This document shows positions 7,591-11,730 of a DNA stretch of 11,730 nt, one piece after another. A program made the translations under genes and the position numbers. The notes below the pieces were generated by a model. It was not told where the DNA came from and made no database searches. It saw only the letters and a list, made by a program, of their open reading frames with translations. The DNA is taken from positions 1-11,730 of the forward strand of contig JBGSIZ010000276.1 in assembly GCA_041742255.1 (NCBI GenBank), read 5' to 3'. The DNA comes from JBGSIZ01 sp041742255. GTDB taxonomy: Bacteria; Pseudomonadota; Alphaproteobacteria; Rhodobacterales; Rhodobacteraceae. Positions within the stretch are counted from its first letter, which is position 1; every line of letters begins with the position of its first letter.

Positions 7591-8172
7591 TCAGCTACCC
7601 CAGATGACACGCACATAATTCCGCGTTTCGCGATAAGGGGGAACACCGCCATGCCGGCGCACGGCTTCTGGCCCGGCGTTATAGGCCGCCAGCGCCAGCC
7701 GCCAGTTTCCGAAACTGTCGTATTGCTGACGCAGGTATCGCGCGCCACCGTCCAGGTTGTCAGCCGGATCGCTTGCATTCACGCCCAACACACGCGCCGT
7801 GCCGGGCATCAACTGTGCCAGCCCCATGGCACCTTTTGGCGACCGGGCATTGGCATTCCACCCGCTTTCCTGCTGCACCAGACGCAAAAACAGGTCTTCG
7901 GGGACACCATGCCGCCGGGCCGCAGACTTTGCCATATCAAGGTAAGGTCCAGAATACCGCCCGCTGTAACTGGGCGACGCGGTCGTCGGCACCTCTACGC
8001 GGGGGGGCTGCAACCGGACCGAACTTGCATATTGCTGGGCCGCGCGGCCATCCAGAACATCCAGTTGCGTGGCAAACAGCGCGGACCGGGACCGGGACGA
8101 TACGGTATCGGCGCCCCCCGATGCTGGCAGCGCGGTAATCCCGCACAGCAGCAAAATCCGAATGATGGTCAT
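7591..8172 (-). CDS. Secreted lytic transglycosylase (SLT domain)
   Basis: This is a periplasmic murein hydrolase that would cleave the MurNAc-GlcNAc bond of peptidoglycan with formation of 1,6-anhydro ends. The 193-residue protein starts with a short signal peptide (MTIIRILLLCGITALPASGG, residues 1-20) without a lipobox cysteine, so it is probably soluble. A low-complexity linker runs to about residue 72. The SLT fold occupies about 75-190, with the catalytic glutamate E102 in QQESGWN, then GAMGLAQLMP (114-123), GARYLRQQY (143-151) and AYNAGP (163-168). These are the motifs of the Slt70/MltC-like family 1, in a small one-domain form. A G-rich stretch about 8 bases before ATG serves as ribosome binding site. 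It is divergent from ssb and followed after 21 bases by the DUF2254 gene. Conjugative-type SLT proteins share the motifs, but no conjugation gene is near. Confidence 0.94.
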   Translation of the reverse strand: MTIIRILLLCGITALPASGGADTVSSRSRSALFATQLDVLDGRAAQQYASSVRLQPPRVEVPTTASPSYSGRYSGPYLDMAKSAARRHGVPEDLFLRLVQQESGWNANARSPKGAMGLAQLMPGTARVLGVNASDPADNLDGGARYLRQQYDSFGNWRLALAAYNAGPEAVRRHGGVPPYRETRNYVRVIWGS

Positions 8173-8249
8173 CCCGACACCCCCAAGGCACGCGCACTTG
8201 GCAAACGCTACTGCATCATTTCCGGGATTTCCAGCCCAACAGACACTGG

Positions 8250-8278
8250 TTGGCCGGGTTGATTTACCTTCCCTTAAT
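8250..8278 (+). promoter_or_regulatory. Candidate promoter of ssb
   Basis: TTGGCC (8250-8255) and CTTAAT (8273-8278), separated by 17 bases, each match four of six positions of the housekeeping promoter hexamers. They lie in the 164-base gap between the divergent transglycosylase gene and ssb. An inverted repeat TGATT (8260-8264) / AATCA (8276-8280) overlaps the -10 element. No GAAC-N7-GAAC or GTTC-N7-GTTC motif, the alphaproteobacterial LexA box, was seen, so SOS control is not indicated. Confidence 0.3.
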
Positions 8279-8323
8279 CACGATGCGGTGGTGTAACCTC
8301 CAGAACCAATCACGACAGAATCG

Positions 8324-8330
8324 AAAGGGG
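8324..8330 (+). promoter_or_regulatory. Ribosome binding site of ssb
   Basis: AAAGGGG lies 6 bases before ATG at 8337. It settles the start, since the frame is open upstream to a TTG at 8250, but that extension overlaps the probable promoter and lies before the universally conserved SSB N terminus. Confidence 0.75.
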
Positions 8331-8336
8331 CGCCTC

Positions 8337-8843
8337 ATGGCCGGATCCGTGAACAAAGTCATCATCATCGGCAATCTGGGCCGCGACCCCGAAGTGCGGT
8401 CATTTCCCAATGGCGGCAAGGTCGTGAACCTGCGCATCGCGACCTCCGAAACCTGGAAAGACAAGGCGACGGGCGAACGCAAGGAACGCACCGAATGGCA
8501 TTCGGTCGCCATTTTCAACGAACCCTTGGGTCGGATCGCCGAACAATACCTGAAAAAAGGATCGACGGTCTATATCGAGGGGCAACTTGAAACCCGCAAA
8601 TGGCAGGATCAATCGGGTCAGGAACGTTATTCGACCGAAGTTGTCCTGCGCCCCTACGGTGGGAACCTCACGCTGCTTGGGGGTCGGGGTGACGGCGGCA
8701 GCGGTGGCGGTGGCGGGTCCAGCTATTCGGATGACCGGGGCGGCTATGGCGGCGGGTCGTCTGGTGGTTACGACAGCGGCCCATCCGGCAACAGCCGCGG
8801 CAGCGGCAGCAGTTCGGACATGGACGACGAAATCCCGTTCTGA
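8337..8843 (+). CDS. ssb: Single-stranded DNA-binding protein
   Basis: The protein coats single-stranded DNA in replication, recombination and repair, normally as a homotetramer. It has 168 residues. The OB fold spans about 1-113, starting SVNKVIIIGNLGRDPEVR, with the conserved aromatic positions W40 and W54 and W89 close to E. coli W88. A disordered Gly/Ser/Asp linker (about 116-160, with several SGGG and YGGG units) leads to the acidic tip DMDDEIPF (161-168), the conserved docking peptide for partner proteins such as RecO, PriA and exonuclease I. Length and layout match chromosomal alphaproteobacterial SSB; a plasmid paralogue is less likely beside aroB and aroK. The gene stands alone on the plus strand and ends in a strong terminator. 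Confidence 0.97.
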   Translation: MAGSVNKVIIIGNLGRDPEVRSFPNGGKVVNLRIATSETWKDKATGERKERTEWHSVAIFNEPLGRIAEQYLKKGSTVYIEGQLETRKWQDQSGQERYSTEVVLRPYGGNLTLLGGRGDGGSGGGGGSSYSDDRGGYGGGSSGGYDSGPSGNSRGSGSSSDMDDEIPF

Positions 8844-8853
8844 CACTCCCCCC

Positions 8854-8889
8854 AAAACGCCGCGCCTCACCGCGCGGCGTTTTCTTTTT
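8854..8889 (+). terminator. Rho-independent terminator of ssb
   Basis: A perfect 12-bp inverted repeat, 8854-8865 paired with 8872-8883, has a 6-base CTCACC loop and is followed by a T-rich tail interrupted by one C (8880-8889). It begins 11 bases after the ssb stop. On the minus strand the stem would be followed by G residues, so it is mainly a terminator for ssb, although the hairpin also lies 18 bases beyond the end of aroB. Confidence 0.88.
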
Positions 8890-8901
8890 GCGCGGCGTGG
8901 G

Positions 8902-10020
8902 TCAGGCGCGCCCTGCCAACCCGTCACGCAAGACGCCCAACACGACATCGCGCGGCACATCCTTGGTCACAAACGCCTGCCCAATGGCGCGGGCCATGAT
9001 GAACCGGATCTGACCATCCTGCACCTTCTTGTCCTGCCCCATCAGGTCAAACAACGTCTCGGCGTCGGGCAGGTCGCCCGCAATATCGGCCAGATCGGTT
9101 TTCATCCCCATGGCCTTCAGATGGGCGCGCACACGGCTCGGGTCCTCTTGGCTGCACAGGCCCAGCCGGGCGGACGTTTCAAACGCGAGCGCGCAGCCAA
9201 TGGCGACACCTTCGCCGTGCAACAATCGGTCACCGTATCCTGTGGCGGATTCCAAGGCGTGACAAAACGTATGGCCAAGGTTCAACAACGCGCGGTCGCC
9301 TTGTTCGGTTTCGTCCCGCATCACAATCTCGGCCTTCATCTGACAGGACCGGGTGACCGCATGAACGCGGGCGGCCACGTCGCCTGCAGCAAGGGCGGGA
9401 CCCTGCTCCTCCAGCCAATCAAAAAAATCGGCGTCGCCCAGCAACCCGTATTTCACCACTTCACCATAACCCGCGACCAAGTCACGGCGCGGCAGCGTGG
9501 CCAGCAGATCGGTGTCGGCCAACACCAGAACCGGTTGATAAAACGCCCCAATCAGGTTCTTGCCATGGGGGGAGTTGATGCCGGTCTTGCCGCCCACCGA
9601 ACTGTCCACTTGCGCCAGCAGCGTGGTGGGGACCTGCACAAACCGAACACCTCGACGCACCACAGAGGCGGCAAATCCCACCAGATCACCAATCACACCG
9701 CCGCCAAATGCGATCACCAGATCGCCGCGCTCGACTTTTTGCTCCAGCAGCCATTCGACAGTGCGCGAAAACTGGGGCCACCCCTTGGTAGCCTCGCCCG
9801 GCGGCAAGGACAGGGATACAACCTCCACGCTCGCCGCCTTCAATCGGTCCGTCAGCGCAGGCAAATGCAACGCGGCCAAGGTGTCATCGGTCACGATGGC
9901 CACCCGGCGACGGCGCATATGCGGGTCCAGATGGGCAGCAATATCGGCCACCACCCCCGGCCCAATCTCGATCGAATAGGCACGGCCCGGCAGGTCCACA
10001 GGCACGGTCTGGCGGGTCAT
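8902..10020 (-). CDS. aroB: 3-dehydroquinate synthase
   Basis: This cytoplasmic enzyme makes 3-dehydroquinate from DAHP, the second step of the shikimate pathway to aromatic amino acids, with NAD and a divalent metal (Zn or Co). The 372-residue length is normal. The NAD-binding GGGVIGDLVGFAAS lies at 106-119 and PTTLLAQVDSSVGGKTGIN at 131-149, with active-site lysines K145, K154 and K190. The metal ligands are E187 (GYGEVVK), H250 (LNLGH) and H268 (LLHGE). All key residues are present, so the enzyme should be active. The start ATG overlaps the aroK stop by 4 bases (ATGA), indicating translational coupling in an aroK-aroB operon. The gene converges on ssb. Confidence 0.97.
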   Translation of the reverse strand: MTRQTVPVDLPGRAYSIEIGPGVVADIAAHLDPHMRRRRVAIVTDDTLAALHLPALTDRLKAASVEVVSLSLPPGEATKGWPQFSRTVEWLLEQKVERGDLVIAFGGGVIGDLVGFAASVVRRGVRFVQVPTTLLAQVDSSVGGKTGINSPHGKNLIGAFYQPVLVLADTDLLATLPRRDLVAGYGEVVKYGLLGDADFFDWLEEQGPALAAGDVAARVHAVTRSCQMKAEIVMRDETEQGDRALLNLGHTFCHALESATGYGDRLLHGEGVAIGCALAFETSARLGLCSQEDPSRVRAHLKAMGMKTDLADIAGDLPDAETLFDLMGQDKKVQDGQIRFIMARAIGQAFVTKDVPRDVVLGVLRDGLAGRA

Positions 10021-10601
10021 GGGCTTTCCTTTTGCAAGATATCGGGATGGGCCAACAACGCGGCCATCACCCGGTCGGCGGTGTCATCAATGGCATATGC
10101 GGCATCCGTGCGCACATGCACGCGGGCCAAGGCATAGACGGGCACGCGGTCGGCATAAATCTGTTCCAGCGTGGCGCGTGGGTCTGCGGTGCGCAGCAAC
10201 GGGCGGCTGTCCTTGTGGCGCACGCGGTCCCACAGCAGGTCAATGGACGCATCCAACCAGACCGAAACACCGGTTTCGGCAATGGCTTCGCGGTTGCGGG
10301 CCGACAGGAACGCACCGCCGCCAGTGGACAGGATGCAAGGCGGACCGGCCAACAGGCGGGCAATCACCTCGGCCTCGCGGTTGCGAAAAAACGGCTCGCC
10401 GTCACGGGCGAAAATTTCGGCAATGCTGGCATTGGCAGCCATCTCGATGGCGGCATCTGAATCCAAAAACCGGACATCCAGACGTGCGGCCAGTGCGCGG
10501 CCTACGGCGGTCTTGCCCGACCCCATCATGCCGACCAGCACGACCGTGCGGTGCAACCGGAACCGTCCTGCGGCGGGATGTATCACATGGCGTTCCGTCA
10601 T
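10017..10601 (-). CDS. aroK: Shikimate kinase
   Basis: This enzyme phosphorylates shikimate at the 3-hydroxyl with ATP, the fifth step of the shikimate pathway. From ATG at 10601 it has 194 residues. Seen are Walker A GMMGSGKT (24-31), the shikimate/Mg-binding DSD (47-49), R73 in FFRNRE, the STGGGAF glycine loop (92-98), the lid arginine in SRPLL (R133) and R152 in DRVPVY. The N terminus is about 17 residues longer than in E. coli AroK, as is common in alphaproteobacteria. The start at 10601 has GGA about 7 bases upstream; an in-frame ATG at 10613 would add MIGT and cannot be excluded. The frame stays open to 10727, but that extension is unlike a kinase N terminus. It overlaps aroB by 4 bases. 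Confidence 0.95.
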   Translation of the reverse strand: MTERHVIHPAAGRFRLHRTVVLVGMMGSGKTAVGRALAARLDVRFLDSDAAIEMAANASIAEIFARDGEPFFRNREAEVIARLLAGPPCILSTGGGAFLSARNREAIAETGVSVWLDASIDLLWDRVRHKDSRPLLRTADPRATLEQIYADRVPVYALARVHVRTDAAYAIDDTADRVMAALLAHPDILQKESP

Positions 10602-10753
10602 CGTTCCGATCATAAAACTCGTTTTGGGCCATGCCCCGCGCAATTCGCAGATTTCTGCTTTCAATGGCGTGATCTTGCACAAAAGGCCATATATAAACAC
10701 GCACAAAGGCGGCACAGCTCGCCACACACGCAGGCAGCGGCAAAGGCAACAGA
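10602..10753. promoter_or_regulatory. Divergent intergenic region between aroK and the small membrane protein gene
   Basis: These 152 bases should hold the promoters of both the aroK-aroB operon and the rightward gene pair. The only strongly A/T-rich core is CATATATAAA at 10688-10697, a possible -10 for either direction; on the aroK side a -10 TATATA there would give a leader of about 80 bases. No good -35 was found at the right distance on either strand. An inverted repeat GCAGA-TT-TCTGC (10647-10658) lies inside the predicted aroK leader. No leader peptide with clustered aromatic codons was recognised. Confidence 0.3.
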
Positions 10754-10912
10754 ATGATATGGCGATTGATCAAGGTTCTATTGGCGCTGGCCGTTCTGGC
10801 CGGTCTTGGGCTGGTGGCCTATGCTTATGTCGGGCCGATCTTCTTTCCGGCCGATTTCGCGGCACCGACCACGGAACAATCGGCCCCTGTCACGCTTGAC
10901 ATGGGCAACTGA
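10754..10912 (+). CDS. Small single-pass membrane protein, 52 residues, unknown function
   Basis: The frame encodes 52 residues beginning MIWRLIKVLLALAVLAGLG. A basic start (R4, K7) precedes one hydrophobic helix at about 8-31, then the segment VGPIFFPADFAAPTTEQ and a short acidic tail ending LDMGN. It would be an inner-membrane protein with about 20 residues outside the membrane; cleavage as a signal peptide is less likely because no good cleavage site follows the helix. AAAGG at 10742-10746 lies 7 bases before the ATG. The stop TGA shares its A with the ATG of the next gene, indicating translational coupling. Codon use matches the surroundings. I do not recognise a named family, although similar short proteins beside aroK are plausible in related genomes. 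Confidence 0.75.
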   Translation: MIWRLIKVLLALAVLAGLGLVAYAYVGPIFFPADFAAPTTEQSAPVTLDMGN

Positions 10913-11730
10913 TGCAGGCCCTGCGACGGATCTGCGCGCTTTGCGCATTGATGGCCCCAGGTGTGGCAATGGCACAGGACAGCACGCCATTGTCCGCAAT
11001 CGACTGGTTGTCGCGATCTGTGGAAACGGCGGTGGTGGCCCCCCTGATCCCCGACGTCATAACCACCGAACCGCCCGTCAGCACCTCGGCCTTGTCGCCG
11101 CAGGTCAGCGTTCAGACGCTGGGCGGGCCGTCCATTGATGCCATTGGATTGTTGCCGTCTTCGGTGACCGGGTTTCCGCGCACCCTGTGGTCGGCCAGCG
11201 ATGCCGCGACCTTGACGGACCTGATCCGGGCGGAACGGGTGGACACCCTGCCCGCACTTCAGGACCTCCTCCTGACCCTGATGACCGCAGAGGCCGACGC
11301 ACCAATCAATGGCGATGCATCCGGCGCGCTGTTTCTGGCGCGGGTGGACAAACTTCTGGACCTTGGGGCCATCGAACCCGCCCAATCCATGATCGAGGCG
11401 GCAGGGCCAGACACACCGGACCTGTTTCGTCGCTGGTTCGACCTCGCCTTGTTGACGGGAACGGAACAACGCGCCTGCGACGCCTTGCGCGAAAAACCGG
11501 ACGTGGCCCCCACCTATCCGGTGCGCATCTTTTGTCTGGCGCGGGCGGGCGATTGGTCTGCGGCGGCGTTGATCCTGAACACTGGACGGGCCATCGGAGA
11601 CATCACACCAGAAGAAAACGCGATCCTGTCGCGGTTTCTGGACCCCGACCTGTTTGAGGGCGAACCGCCATTGCCGCCCCCCACCCGGCCCAGCCCGCTG
11701 GTGTTTCGCCTGCGCGAGGCCGTGGGCGAA
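10912..11730 (+). CDS. Predicted exported protein of unknown function, 3' partial
   Basis: The frame is open from ATG at 10912 to the end of the window (273 codons, no stop). A signal peptide is clear: MQALRRICALCALMAPGVAM then AQD, with likely cleavage after the AMA at about 19-21. The mature part is acidic, Ala/Leu/Asp-rich and mostly helical-looking, with LLPSSVTGFPRTLW (80-93), RWFDLALLTGTEQRACDALR (174-193) and a proline-rich turn EPPLPPPTRPSP (251-262) before a new helical part. The alternation of short helices at 140-240 recalls helical-repeat (TPR/SEL1-like) scaffolds but no consensus repeat can be assigned. Cysteines lie at 189 and 208. The start overlaps the stop of the 52-residue membrane protein (TGATG), so the two are probably co-expressed. 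Function is unknown. Confidence 0.85.
   Translation, partial: MQALRRICALCALMAPGVAMAQDSTPLSAIDWLSRSVETAVVAPLIPDVITTEPPVSTSALSPQVSVQTLGGPSIDAIGLLPSSVTGFPRTLWSASDAATLTDLIRAERVDTLPALQDLLLTLMTAEADAPINGDASGALFLARVDKLLDLGAIEPAQSMIEAAGPDTPDLFRRWFDLALLTGTEQRACDALREKPDVAPTYPVRIFCLARAGDWSAAALILNTGRAIGDITPEENAILSRFLDPDLFEGEPPLPPPTRPSPLVFRLREAVGE

Noticed and set aside
7399..8262. Plus-strand open frame of 287 codons
   Set aside because: It is antisense to the transglycosylase and DUF2254 genes, both with firm family motifs; the product is low-complexity and Arg/Pro/His-rich.
8587..10137. Long plus-strand open frame of 516 codons over the ssb end and the aroB region
   Set aside because: It lies antisense to aroB, which has all catalytic residues, and also covers the ssb 3' end and terminator in another frame. 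The product is His/Arg/Gln-rich with no fold features, as expected from GC-rich antisense frames.
10614..10727. N-terminal extension of shikimate kinase
   Set aside because: The extra residues precede the family N terminus, have no good ribosome binding site, and would cover the probable promoter.

Overview
The window is a GC-rich, gene-dense stretch of what looks like an alphaproteobacterial chromosome, most likely from the Rhodobacteraceae (Roseobacter group). The basis is the strong G/C third-position bias, short AGGGG-type ribosome binding sites, the aroK-aroB pair, a Gly/Ser-rich SSB ending in DDEIPF, and a peptide-type ABC operon with one fused ATPase. This is a judgement from protein style and not a database match. 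About 95% of the window is coding, there is no gene-free stretch above 165 bases, and no RNA gene, insertion sequence, phage gene or CRISPR array was seen.

Left part, 1-6315, plus strand: a four-gene peptide/nickel-class (Opp/Dpp family) ABC importer operon. It encodes a periplasmic family-5 substrate-binding protein (its beginning lies before the window), a DppB-type permease, an unusually long DppC-type permease with extra membrane segments, and one 694-residue protein carrying both ATPase domains. A hairpin follows the binding-protein gene. An 11-bp tandem repeat and a 12-bp palindrome sit before the ATPase gene. The solute cannot be read from the sequence.

Middle part, 6319-8172, minus strand: a short probable operon of a secreted lytic transglycosylase followed by a four-helix DUF2254 membrane protein. 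It runs head-on into the ABC operon with only 3 bases between the two stop codons.

Right part: ssb (8337-8843, plus strand) ends in a strong hairpin terminator and faces the minus-strand aroK-aroB operon (10601-8902), where the aroK stop overlaps the aroB start. These two enzymes catalyse steps 5 and 2 of the shikimate pathway. Divergently from aroK runs a 52-residue single-pass membrane protein whose stop overlaps the start of a predicted exported protein of unknown function that continues past the right edge.

Most of the window is ordinary housekeeping and transport content, and I do not see a clear new biological system. The points most worth a second look are the expanded DppC-like permease and the translationally coupled small membrane protein plus exported protein at the right edge.
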